Assembly: GCA_964525945.1 (NCBI GenBank)
Contig: CAZGKX010000030.1
Span: 1 to 29,820 of the forward strand
Length of the DNA stretch: 29,820 bases
Origin: CAZGKX01 sp964525945
Lineage (GTDB): Bacteria > Pseudomonadota > Gammaproteobacteria > Legionellales > Legionellaceae
Reading direction: 5' to 3'
Within the stretch, counting starts at the first letter, position 1. The number at the start of each line of letters is the position of its first letter. This document shows, piece by piece, positions 1-7,108 of the stretch. Below the pieces are notes generated by a model. The model did no database searches, was not told the origin of the DNA, and was given only the letters and a program-made list of their open reading frames with translations. Both the position numbers and the translations under genes were made by a program.

Positions 1-393
1 AATTTACATTACACCCTAATTATAAAATTATTTAGTTCGAAAAATGATGCTCAGAATTTAATTTTATAGTGTGAAGGGGTTCTTTGCAGGAAAGTACGAA
101 ATTTCCCGCAGCACCCCTGCAATCCTTTGCCAGTCTAGGCTGCAGCCAATAAATCGATTTTTTGTTGGTCACCAATTTTTATATAACCTCATGTAAATTC
201 AGGCATTTTTTATTATATAAAATTCACGTTGATCCCTCTTCCGGGAATTATGCTCAGATCTGATAAAAAATACTTAATGACACTTATTCCGAGCTACTTA
301 AAATAAATGTTTCTCAATGCCGAAAAATTTGATTTGTTAGAGAAAATACGCTTATATCGAAAGCCTTGAGTCGAGAGAGCTAAAAACTAACGA
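1..393. other. Intergenic stretch, no gene recognised
   Basis: AT-rich DNA between the window edge and the first gene. Stops are frequent in all frames. The only short frame of note is ATG 307 to the TGA near 369, about 20 codons on the plus strand, with no clear ribosome binding site. I see no RNA gene, strong terminator or repeat here. Confidence 0.5.
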
Positions 394-807
394 TTATTTT
401 CGACAAGTATATCTTGGATTCAGATTTTCTAATGAGTCTCGTATTTTTTCTTCACAAGAAGTTATAAAATCATTAAGATATTTTGTTGTTATTGGAAATG
501 TATAGGTTTGTACTTCTTCGTCATTAAATTGACATGAGATTCTTTGATAATCAGTAATATTGGGAGCAATTGTTTGTGCAAATTCTTTGCTTATTTGCAT
601 CGTTGGAAGCTCGCTAATATCTCGTGCGTCATTTACGGCTAATTTTTTTACATTATGATAATGATGTCTTTTTAGCTTAGCATCTTCTTCAATATCAATA
701 TGTATTGTTGCATCAGGATCTGTAGAATATTGATACATTTTAATGGTAATGAGAGCGTTCCCGGTTGGAGTTTTTGAAGTTGGCACGCAGGATTTCATAA
801 ATTTCAT
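394..807 (-). CDS. Hypothetical protein, 137 aa
   Basis: I do not recognise the family. The start at 807 is supported by AGGAG five bases upstream on the minus strand. The protein is soluble, with no signal peptide or membrane segment. The middle is acidic then histidine- and lysine-rich (IEEDAKLKRHHYHNVKK), and the C-terminal third is charged and probably helical. It is divergent from the Nudix-like gene. Its upstream region (860-874) contains ATTATAGTACAAGAT, which differs at two positions from a 15-bp block upstream of two other orphan genes in this window. It lies in the accessory part beside a broken resolvase. A horizontally acquired gene or effector candidate is possible, but nothing in the sequence proves a function. 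Confidence 0.6.
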   Translation of the reverse strand: MKFMKSCVPTSKTPTGNALITIKMYQYSTDPDATIHIDIEEDAKLKRHHYHNVKKLAVNDARDISELPTMQISKEFAQTIAPNITDYQRISCQFNDEEVQTYTFPITTKYLNDFITSCEEKIRDSLENLNPRYTCRK

Positions 808-1088
808 ACAATCTCCTAATATGTATTATGACATATTATACTCAACTTATTATGTTCTAATTATAGTACAAGATTGAAAATACTGATCAGAAGATCGGGC
901 TTGAGGAGTAATGGAACAGCCAACCGACTTAAGCAAATTCAATTACTACTTATTTTATCTTTAGCATTAATTGTAGATGTTAACTCGCATACCTGCAGTA
1001 TCGTTAATTATGAAATAATTATTTAATAATAAATCATATTGTTCTATTATAATCCTTTTTGTTAAGTTAATCTGGAGTGTATGTCTTT

Positions 1089-2180
1089 ATGTTAATCAAT
1101 CTATTAGCTGCCTTTAATTTAAAATATGCTGATCAACACAAAGTTCAAGATGTACAAACCAGTTTTAATTTTGAAAAATCACCCGCTGTTATTTTTGTGC
1201 GTGATTTAGATAACTTAACTCCCGTAGACCATTACGATGAGCTGGATACTTATTCATTAAGTGCAAAAGATGAGGAAAAGGTTAGCAATACGCAAGCGGA
1301 AATCAAAAGCGCTGGTGGCTACGATGGTAATCAATTGCTCATTGCCAAGCTTGCCTATGATCCTGATGTAAACACATTATATATAGTTGCTCTTCGAGTA
1401 AAATACTCTTTTATTAGAACGCTACAGAAATCAATTGAGGCAGGTGGTTTTAATGCTGATAGTATCTATCATAACCAAACATATTGTACCGCGGGAGTTC
1501 GAGCTCCTTTTATAACTAGCGACTCTCATACTTATTTTATGATGCGTACCAGAGCACCTAAAGTGTACTCAGTAGCAGCAGGCCTTTTAGAACCACCAAA
1601 AGGACAACTGCATCCTGCCGAAGCTAGCAATAACTTGGTTACTTATGTAGCACATAATGAAGTATTGGAGGAATTTATTGGCCAGTCTAAATATTCTAAT
1701 CAATCTTTACAAGATCAATTAACACAAGCCAGAGTTAAAATTCAACACTCTGGACTTGCCGCACTTGCAATACGACGAGGAAAAGGAACTTCTCGCATCG
1801 AGATTGAGTTTATTAATCCCATGAAAGTAAATTGTACTCAAAGCAGGATGAGTCACATTATTAAAAATAATAAAGCTAAAGATGCCTACGAACATGTAGC
1901 CAATGAAGCGATTTGTATTCCTTTAGATGCTTCACAACGATTTGATGCTCAAACTATTTTAGCCGAAATTGAGGTTTTATCTGGAAAATACGTACGTGAT
2001 CCAATCATTGGTGCAACTTCAATTTTAGCTAACCCAAATTGCCGGTTTTTTCCTACCGTTTTACCGGGAGCAGTTACAACAGAATTTGTTGCTATTTCTT
2101 CCTTAGAGGATAAAATCTATATTCCATTAAGCATTAAAGCAGCAGATACGGAAGAGAGAGAACCAAGTCCTAAATTATAG
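1089..2180 (+). CDS. Divergent Nudix-like protein, 363 aa
   Basis: Residues 80-200 have the layout of a Nudix fold. A strand pair (LLIAKLAYDP, then LYIVALRV) leads to HTYFMMRTRAPKVYSVAAGLLEPP, which resembles the usual start of the fold (a strand with R, then G.xE). It is followed by VAHNEVLEEFIG, which resembles the REUxEExG part of the Nudix box. The match is imperfect: the conserved Arg is Asn, and the segment between the glycine-rich turn and NEVLEE is longer than the standard box. Nudix enzymes hydrolyse nucleoside diphosphates linked to another group; the substrate here cannot be told. The ATG at 1089 is preferred because the GTG at 1077 overlaps the only ribosome binding site (GGAG, 1074-1077). 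A TATAAT lies at 1048-1053. The C-terminal 150 residues match nothing I know. Confidence 0.55.
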   Translation: MLINLLAAFNLKYADQHKVQDVQTSFNFEKSPAVIFVRDLDNLTPVDHYDELDTYSLSAKDEEKVSNTQAEIKSAGGYDGNQLLIAKLAYDPDVNTLYIVALRVKYSFIRTLQKSIEAGGFNADSIYHNQTYCTAGVRAPFITSDSHTYFMMRTRAPKVYSVAAGLLEPPKGQLHPAEASNNLVTYVAHNEVLEEFIGQSKYSNQSLQDQLTQARVKIQHSGLAALAIRRGKGTSRIEIEFINPMKVNCTQSRMSHIIKNNKAKDAYEHVANEAICIPLDASQRFDAQTILAEIEVLSGKYVRDPIIGATSILANPNCRFFPTVLPGAVTTEFVAISSLEDKIYIPLSIKAADTEEREPSPKL

Positions 2181-2206
2181 ATTGGGATACTTTAATATTG
2201 CAGATA

Positions 2207-2680
2207 TCAATCTTGCAATCGATATATTGTCGCTTTATGGACATTAAATGTTTTAGCTATTTCACGCACTGATTTATTTTCCTCTAATAATCGTTGCGCT
2301 AAAAGCTTTTGTTCTTCATTCATTTTTTTAGGTCGACCAAACCGAATACCGCGTTGTTTAGCTGCTGCGCGACCAGTGGAAGTACGCTCACGGATTAAAT
2401 CACGCTCAAATTCAGCAATGCCGGCAAATATTGTCATAATCATTTTACCCGCATGGGAAGTCGTATCCGCCCATGGCTCAGAAAGCGAGCAAAATGAAGC
2501 TTCAGCTATTCTTATTCTCTCTACAAATCCCAATAAGTGGTGGGTTGAACGAGCTAACCTATCTAATTTCCAGACAACGACTACGTCATCAGGACGAACT
2601 TGATCCAGTAGACGTTCCAATTCAGGACGCTCTTTTTTAGCGCCTGAAATTTTTTCTTGAAATATTCGACTGCGTGCTAG
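2207..2680 (-). pseudogene. Truncated serine resolvase/invertase, catalytic serine lost
   Basis: Clear Tn3-type resolvase sequence: RIFQEKISGAKKERPELERLL, then DVVVVWKLDRLARS, LSEPWADTTSHAGKMIM and FAGIAEFERDLIRERT. A linker (RFGRPKKM) and a C-terminal helix-turn-helix (SVREIAKTFNVHKATIYRL) follow. Homology begins near 2671. Upstream in the same frame only a few unrelated codons precede a TAA at 2696-2698. The usual first 28 or so residues, with the YARVS motif that carries the nucleophilic serine, are missing. A TTG at 2620 could start a shorter product, but that product would also lack the serine. The fragment could still bind DNA through its C-terminal domain but should not recombine. The break lies next to another gene scrap on the plus strand, which suggests a rearrangement junction around 2680-2740. 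Confidence 0.85.
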
Positions 2681-2743
2681 ATAAAATGTATTTTTTTATA
2701 GAAGTATAACAATGAACAAACAAGATATGCAGATTAAAAATGA

Positions 2744-2887
2744 AAACGTAGAGGTTCATTTGAACTTATCGATAAAACAGAACATTCAAATGGATTTAAT
2801 CGTTATATAGAAGCAATTCATAATGGGGTATGTAAAAATTATGAGCCAATAACGCAGATTTTTGCGAAAATATTGAAGAATTCTTAG
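2744..2887 (+). pseudogene. Fic-like C-terminal fragment
   Basis: An open stretch of 47 codons without its own start reads FELIDKTEHSNGFNRY, then IEAIHNGVCKNYEP and ITQIFAKILKNS. This resembles the extreme C-terminus of small Fic-domain proteins, after the catalytic HPFxxGNGR helix, where Y[IL]xAIxxG...Y.PM...F is common. The catalytic part is absent, so this can only be a remnant. A 32-codon frame starting at ATG 2712 overlaps it in another frame and may be the start of a fused or frameshifted product. The fragment converges on the antitoxin-like gene and their ends overlap by four bases. The Fic assignment is from memory of the family and is tentative. Confidence 0.35.
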
Positions 2888-3078
2888 CTTGATTGTAACC
2901 GTTTCTTCATTTTGGCATAAACAGAATCTGATTTTGAGTGGTCGATTTTTACTGACAAAGGTTTTTCTTTAGGCAGTATGCCTTCCACACCACAAGAAGT
3001 TCTTGTAGAGCGTGCATTTAAGCGTTTAGCTTGTTCCTTATCTTGCAGATGAGGGTTTGTTTCAGATAATGTTTTCAT
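2884..3078 (-). CDS. Small SxxxEG-motif protein, possible Fic antitoxin
   Basis: 64 residues, hydrophilic and basic, with no membrane segment. Residues 22-33 read ARSTRTSCGVEG and contain S28xxxE32G33. This fits the inhibitory signature [ST]xxxE[GN] of Fic modules, in which the glutamate blocks the ATP gamma-phosphate site. In class I modules this motif sits on a separate small antitoxin. Here a Fic-like C-terminal scrap lies directly beside the gene, though in convergent orientation and not downstream in an operon as is usual. A TATAAT at 3085-3090 (minus strand) ends only six bases before the ATG, so the transcript would be nearly leaderless. No ribosome binding site is visible. The function is an inference from one short motif plus context. 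Confidence 0.45.
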   Translation of the reverse strand: MKTLSETNPHLQDKEQAKRLNARSTRTSCGVEGILPKEKPLSVKIDHSKSDSVYAKMKKRLQSS

Positions 3079-3294
3079 AGGGTAATTATAACATATTTTT
3101 CGGTTTTGAAATCAGAATTTTGCGCGTCATTCTAAAATTTGATGGGACTTCTGGGACAATTGGGATGTCCGAGTCGGTGTTGGGTTACACGTCCCAAGAA
3201 TCATTATCATCTATGAGGCAGATGGGATAACTAGTTTAAAAAAATTATGATTTAACCATCAATTTTTCTATCAATCTTGATTATGCTTGATTGC

Positions 3295-3430
3295 TACATG
3301 TTTTAAATTCATTAATTCTTTTTCTCGTGGTTCGTTATCTTTAACATAACCATTTTTTTGTAGCTTATTGTTCATGGCAAGATACTTCATTTTTTTGCCA
3401 TATGAGCATCATTTGCATTTTTTTATTATT
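3295..3430 (-). pseudogene. Partial duplicate of the adjacent secreted-protein gene
   Basis: This stretch is a close copy of 4144-4284, inside the 276-residue gene that follows. Shared runs include ACATGTTTTAAATTCATTA, CGTGGTTCGTTATC and CATATGAGCATCATTTGCAT. It corresponds to about residues 64-111 of the parent. The copy has a deletion of several bases near 3386-3390 compared with the parent (4231-4240), plus point changes, so the frame is broken. It has no start or stop of its own and is a dead remnant of a former tandem paralog or partial duplication. Confidence 0.8.
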
Positions 3431-3473
3431 TTTAAATTTTTTAAAACATGTTGCAATTTATGTACTTTAAACC

Positions 3474-3493
3474 AAAAAACCACCTTGCGGTGG
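3474..3493 (-). terminator. Rho-independent terminator, minus strand
   Basis: Read on the minus strand: CCACC, loop GCAA, GGTGG, then six T. The stem is short but GC-rich in an AT-rich region. It lies about 150 bases past the stop of the secreted-protein gene at 3646 and is the only terminator-like structure there. Confidence 0.55.
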
Positions 3494-3604
3494 CACTTAG
3501 TCAAAGGCTTAAAGGGGCGTTTTCACGGTTCCTTAAAAGCTTACAAATAATGCAAACCGATTATGGCCGGATTTAATTCCCGCCGTGTTTGCCCATTATG
3601 CAAG

Positions 3605-3640
3605 TATGAGCCTAGAGCAACTTAAAGGCCTAAGCTCATA
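3605..3640. repeat. Imperfect 11-bp inverted repeat
   Basis: TATGAGCCTAG (3605-3615) pairs with CTAAGCTCATA (3630-3640) with one mismatch and a 14-base loop. It lies just beyond the stop of the gene at 3646. No T-run follows on either strand, so it may be an mRNA 3'-end structure or a binding site and not a terminator. Confidence 0.4.
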
Positions 3641-3645
3641 TAAAA

Positions 3646-4476
3646 TTAAGAAGGTTGTTGGTAGCATTCTATGCGATTAGCGAGGGCAATTATGTCGGTA
3701 CGTAATTGTTGGCTAAACTCAGGATTGGCGCACTCAAGCTCTCTGCTAAATGTGTTGTCGTACCATTTTATTTTATAAACAAACCCTGTTTCTTTTGTGC
3801 CTTTAACCAGCACTACAGTAGGTTTATTTTGAATATCATAAGTCACTAATTCTTTTATTAACTCAACGCCACTATGAGCAAGCTTCCTATCATGCTCGGT
3901 GAACGCGCAGCTACCTATGCCTTTCTTATCGAAGAATTGCACAGCACCGTCCCATCCATCACCTTCATCCCCGTTTTTTACAGACTTATAAGCGCCATAA
4001 GGAGCTACTCCGATGTTTAGACTCATTTCTTCCGCTGGAACACCGACAAAGGTATAAGCTAGCTTTAATTCGTCACTAGATGCTCTTATGTGAGTGCTTT
4101 CAGAAGAGAAGACACTTTTGTATTTTTTGAGTTGATATGAAGCGACATGTTTTAAATTCATTAATTCTTTGGCTCGTGGTTCGTTATCGTTAACATAACC
4201 ATTTTTTTGTTGCTCATTGTTCATGGCAAGATATTCTTTCATTTTTTTTGCCATATGAGCATCATTTGCATTTTGTTTAATATTTTTGTTATCTATGTAT
4301 GTATTTGCAGAAACAATATTTATTTCATTATATTCAGGTATGTCAATGCCAGCTTTAGCAAGGATTTTTTTGTTTAACTGATTTATTTCTTCTTTTGTTA
4401 AAGCATGCTGATCGTTTGCCATTGTATTAAACGAAAATATGACAGATAAGCCTGCTGCTAATAACTTCTGATACAT
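3646..4476 (-). CDS. Secreted hypothetical protein, 276 aa
   Basis: Residues 1-20 form a typical signal peptide (MYQKLLAAGLSVIFSFNTMA) with likely cleavage after TMA, so the product should be exported to the periplasm or beyond. The start is supported by AAAGGAG seven bases upstream. Residues 22-115 are helical and rich in N, K and Q. Residues 125-270 look like a mixed fold with three cysteines (GSCAF, LECANP, IECYQ). I do not recognise the family. A broken partial copy lies immediately downstream (3295-3430), so the gene was once duplicated at least in part. The next upstream gene, 26 bases away on the same strand, is also a small exported protein, so the two may form an operon. Confidence 0.75.
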   Translation of the reverse strand: MYQKLLAAGLSVIFSFNTMANDQHALTKEEINQLNKKILAKAGIDIPEYNEINIVSANTYIDNKNIKQNANDAHMAKKMKEYLAMNNEQQKNGYVNDNEPRAKELMNLKHVASYQLKKYKSVFSSESTHIRASSDELKLAYTFVGVPAEEMSLNIGVAPYGAYKSVKNGDEGDGWDGAVQFFDKKGIGSCAFTEHDRKLAHSGVELIKELVTYDIQNKPTVVLVKGTKETGFVYKIKWYDNTFSRELECANPEFSQQLRTDIIALANRIECYQQPS

Positions 4477-4502
4477 TTGTTTACTCCTTTGTTACTTCAG
4501 CC

Positions 4503-4883
4503 TTAATAATCCCACCATCCATTATAGATACTACAATCACCAACAGTAGTTGTATCAAACGGGAATTTTCCATTGCCATAATCACTTAAATAATGATATC
4601 CATTTACAACCCAACGACGATCCGGTGGCTCTTTCATAGGTGCTTCTTTCCAATGAACGGCTGCCTGTCTCCAAGTTACAGCATACCCTGTATCTATGTG
4701 ATGAGCACCACCATAAATATTGGTGTGGATGCTTACAACACGCCAATCATAAGGATGTCCTAACCACCAAGTTATTGATTCGTTATTGGAACAGTTTGCC
4801 CTGCTATGAACTGTTGTAGCCACCAATCCGGCATGTGAACTTAAAGAAATTGCTAAAAATCCAAACAACAATGCTTTTTTCAT
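4503..4883 (-). CDS. Small secreted tryptophan-rich protein, 126 aa
   Basis: The start at 4883 is chosen because GGAG sits seven bases upstream and the product then opens with a standard signal peptide (MKKALLFGFLAISLSSHA). An ATG 24 bases further upstream overlaps that site and would add eight residues before the signal. The mature part is about 108 residues, rich in W, Y and H (ITWWLGHPYDWRVV, NGWWDY). It has two cysteines, one near the start (ANCSNN) and one near the end (GDCSIY), which could form a disulfide. No enzymatic motif is recognised. It precedes the other secreted-protein gene on the same strand. Confidence 0.7.
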   Translation of the reverse strand: MKKALLFGFLAISLSSHAGLVATTVHSRANCSNNESITWWLGHPYDWRVVSIHTNIYGGAHHIDTGYAVTWRQAAVHWKEAPMKEPPDRRWVVNGYHYLSDYGNGKFPFDTTTVGDCSIYNGWWDY

Positions 4884-5111
4884 ACTGTAACTCCATTTCC
4901 AATACATCTAAAGCAAAAGCGAATCTACTAAGAAAACTACTCTTAGTCAAAAATATTATGGTTTTTACGACATTCTCAAGTCGTGTAATTTTTTCTACAC
5001 ACGCCCAGATTACATAACTTGACGATCTATGATCTTTTGAGCAATACGGAGTACATTTTTTCCTTTTTATCCTGAAAAAGGAGAGCAAGATCTCGCTTAA
5101 TATAGCTGAAC

Positions 5112-6014
5112 TCAGCCAATATAAATTTTAGTTATGGCAATACGTGAGTGTCCAAGTTCACGGCTCAAAATTTCACGGGCTTGATGATCAATGTTTCTTT
5201 GAGACGATGTGAGGGGTTTAAATGATGATGCCCGGTTTTCAAACCGGCAATTCAATCCTATCTGATTAGGATCTAATTTTTTCGTTAATTCATGATAGCG
5301 TTGTTGAGCATAAGCATGGCGTAAGCCATGGTATTTTTTAAGCCCCATTTTTTGGGTTTGTATTTGAATGTGGGTCAAATTTTGTTTGTACGTTCTGTCT
5401 TTTGGGATGAAAGAGTAGCCTTTAGGCACTTGCTGGGCAACTTTCATAAGCCACTGTCTTTGGTTCTCATTGGTTATCGGAATTCTTCGACCAATTCCGC
5501 CTTTGGTCCAGCTGGGTTTGATCTTTAAATAATCGCCTTGCCATGCCTCACTGATAATGAATTTCATGGATTCTTCGCGACGTAATCCAAACAATGCTTG
5601 TGCTTCCAAAGACATGCGAATCATTGGATCGGTGCATTTGGAAAAATCCGCATGAAAAATGGCTTTATTGCGCTTTGGTGCATAACTACGGCGAGTGATT
5701 TGATAGTCATCGTTGCTGGGTTTTACCAATTGAAGCTTGTCGAGCAATACGGATAATTTGCGTAGTTTGGACATGTAATTTTTAATGGTTGCGGGCGTTT
5801 TATTTTGTATTTTCCAATGCTCGACCAGGGCATAAATGTGTTTTGGTTTTAGCCCTTGAACGTGTGCAACTTTAAATCCCAGTTCATGCAAATCTTTTAC
5901 AGAACGATTTAGCATATGGCGCATGTCTGCGATACTTGCAAAAGAATAACCTTTGAGTTGCTTAAGGGTTTCGTTAATTGAAAATTGCGCGCTACGTAAT
6001 TTTGTTTTACTCAT
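5112..6014 (-). CDS. Tyrosine recombinase/integrase with complete active site, 300 aa
   Basis: Phage-type integrase. Numbered from the ATG at 6014, an N-terminal SAM-like DNA-binding region (about residues 20-100) precedes the catalytic domain. The catalytic residues are R145 in FGLRREE, K171 in SWTKGG, H229xxR232 in YHGLRHAY, H289 in LGHSRIAIT and the nucleophile Y298 near the C-terminus. The spacing from H289 to Y298 is nine residues, as is typical. It resembles the integrase group with SLEAQALFGLRREE and SWTKGG motifs (PF12834/PF12835 type, from memory). The start overlaps the upstream gene's stop by eight bases (ATGAGTAA), which implies translational coupling. An in-frame ATG at 6059 exists but lies inside the upstream gene. 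No attachment site could be defined nearby. Confidence 0.88.
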   Translation of the reverse strand: MSKTKLRSAQFSINETLKQLKGYSFASIADMRHMLNRSVKDLHELGFKVAHVQGLKPKHIYALVEHWKIQNKTPATIKNYMSKLRKLSVLLDKLQLVKPSNDDYQITRRSYAPKRNKAIFHADFSKCTDPMIRMSLEAQALFGLRREESMKFIISEAWQGDYLKIKPSWTKGGIGRRIPITNENQRQWLMKVAQQVPKGYSFIPKDRTYKQNLTHIQIQTQKMGLKKYHGLRHAYAQQRYHELTKKLDPNQIGLNCRFENRASSFKPLTSSQRNIDHQAREILSRELGHSRIAITKIYIG

Positions 6015-6711
6015 TGAAGTACAACCACAGAGTATTACGCGATTTAATTCCCATCTCATCTCGAATTAACCAACTGAGTTGATAATTGCTTAGAGTAGGG
6101 GAGAGAGCATTTTTCATTTGTTGTGCATATAGGTAACGGTAATTTTTGTGAGTTGGAAGATTACGTGCCGCCATTGGTTGGTGCCATTGGTAACGAATAT
6201 GAACATTACCATGAAGTTGGAGCAAGCTTTTTTCACCTTTTGTATGAATAATTAAATCGTTTAGAATGGTTTGTTGGGTATCGTGGCGTATCGGGATAAC
6301 CCTGTCTTCCGAATTAAATGCAATTTCGCGTGTAATCAAAAGCGCATGTTCTTTCACATGGATATTAGGAATCAATCGTTGAGCTTCATTGAAGGTAAGA
6401 CCAAAATGGATTTGTAAGGCCATTAGGAAATAAGTGCATGGGTCGGTGATAGCTTGCCAGATACATGATTGAATATTCATTTTCTTTTTTGCTTTAAGAG
6501 GGCGGTGGAGTTGTAAGTTTTTGTTGCCTATGTTCTCTAGCTGGCAATTCATGTCGTGTAAAAACGCTCGAATGACCGTCATGTACCCCATGATGGTGGT
6601 GGGTTTAAGGTTTTGTTTTAGCCAATGCTTTACAAGGGATTGAACATGCAATGCTCGTACGTCTTTCCATGAAGATGGTGTATTTTTTATCATGAATAGG
6701 TCATTCACCAT
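6007..6711 (-). CDS. Catalytically degenerate integrase-like protein, 234 aa
   Basis: The layout parallels the downstream integrase. An N-terminal SAM-like region (SLVKHWLKQNLKPTTIMGYM) is followed by a catalytic-like domain. In that domain FGLTFNEAQ replaces FGLRREES, so the first catalytic Arg is T106. HKNYRYLYAQQ replaces HGLRHAYAQQ, so the Arg is kept at 192 but the His is displaced. MGIKSRNT replaces LGHSRIAI, so the His is I222. Only R192 and a terminal Tyr (Y231) remain. It cannot be a normal recombinase by known chemistry. As the first gene of a two-gene coupled operon with an apparently active integrase, it may be a structural partner or directionality subunit, or a decaying duplicate. 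The upstream ribosome binding site is weak. Confidence 0.7.
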   Translation of the reverse strand: MVNDLFMIKNTPSSWKDVRALHVQSLVKHWLKQNLKPTTIMGYMTVIRAFLHDMNCQLENIGNKNLQLHRPLKAKKKMNIQSCIWQAITDPCTYFLMALQIHFGLTFNEAQRLIPNIHVKEHALLITREIAFNSEDRVIPIRHDTQQTILNDLIIHTKGEKSLLQLHGNVHIRYQWHQPMAARNLPTHKNYRYLYAQQMKNALSPTLSNYQLSWLIRDEMGIKSRNTLWLYFNE

Positions 6712-7108
6712 TTTTTTATTCTCTTTGAAGAGGATATCATTCCTAGCAAAGGATGATGATTGCTTATTAATATATCAGCGCATTGCAATGTAATATTATC
6801 ATCACCAATGATATAACAGCTGAATTTGTTCTTCATCATGAATGTTGCTCATTACGCGTACACAAAATTGATCACGTTATTGTGTATTTCGAATTGTTTA
6901 CATTCAGTTATTCTAGCACCTACTTAAATATATATATAAACCAGCTTTCGAAAGACTACAGTTCCAGATAGTTTATTATCGATTGAAGCAGGATACACGC
7001 CATAAACATTCGGAATAGTCAGCACTATTCCGAATTGTTTTTAAATCGACGCGAAACCAAACATCATATTTTGAAGAAATTTGGTTATTAACAACTGATT
7101 ATCTCTTT
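6712..7108. other. Intergenic region between integrase operon and orphan gene
   Basis: No convincing gene. A 62-codon plus-strand frame at 6783-6971 would start with TTG, lacks a ribosome binding site and has no recognisable content. The region ends in a strong plus-strand hairpin at 7008-7042. A small RNA or an attachment region of the mobile element could lie here, but I see no direct proof. Confidence 0.4.
7008..7042 (+). terminator. Strong rho-independent terminator, plus strand
   Basis: Perfect 12-bp stem, ATTCGGAATAGT (7008-7019) with ACTATTCCGAAT (7024-7035), loop CAGC, then TGTTTTT on the plus strand. The flanking genes are both on the minus strand, so it has no obvious plus-strand client. 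On the minus strand only GTTTAT follows the stem, which could weakly end the gene that stops at 7109. Confidence 0.7.

Larger units (their letters stand above)
3079..3645. other. Decayed intergenic region with gene scraps
   Basis: No intact gene is visible. The region holds a partial copy of the neighbouring secreted-protein gene (3295-3430), a terminator-like hairpin (3474-3493) and an imperfect inverted repeat (3605-3640). The stretch 3130-3240 contains short open runs on the plus strand but nothing I can assign. Confidence 0.5.

Noticed and set aside
166..176. Palindrome TTGGTCACCAA before a T-run
   Set aside because: A single-base loop cannot fold as a terminator hairpin, and no gene precedes it.
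2376..2603. Plus-strand frame across the resolvase remnant
   Set aside because: Antisense shadow. The minus-strand translation matches resolvases residue by residue.
2712..2810. Plus-strand 32-codon frame starting MNKQDMQIKNENVEV
   Set aside because: No ribosome binding site, and it overlaps the better-looking Fic-like frame. Mentioned only as a possible frameshifted start.
5061..5082. Inverted repeat TCCTTTTT...AAAAAGGA
   Set aside because: AT-rich 8-bp stem of low stability with no T-run after it. It may occur by chance in this base composition.
6783..6971. Plus-strand frame of 62 codons ahead of the hairpin at 7008
   Set aside because: TTG start, no ribosome binding site and no recognisable content. 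The terminator suggests a transcript but not this protein.
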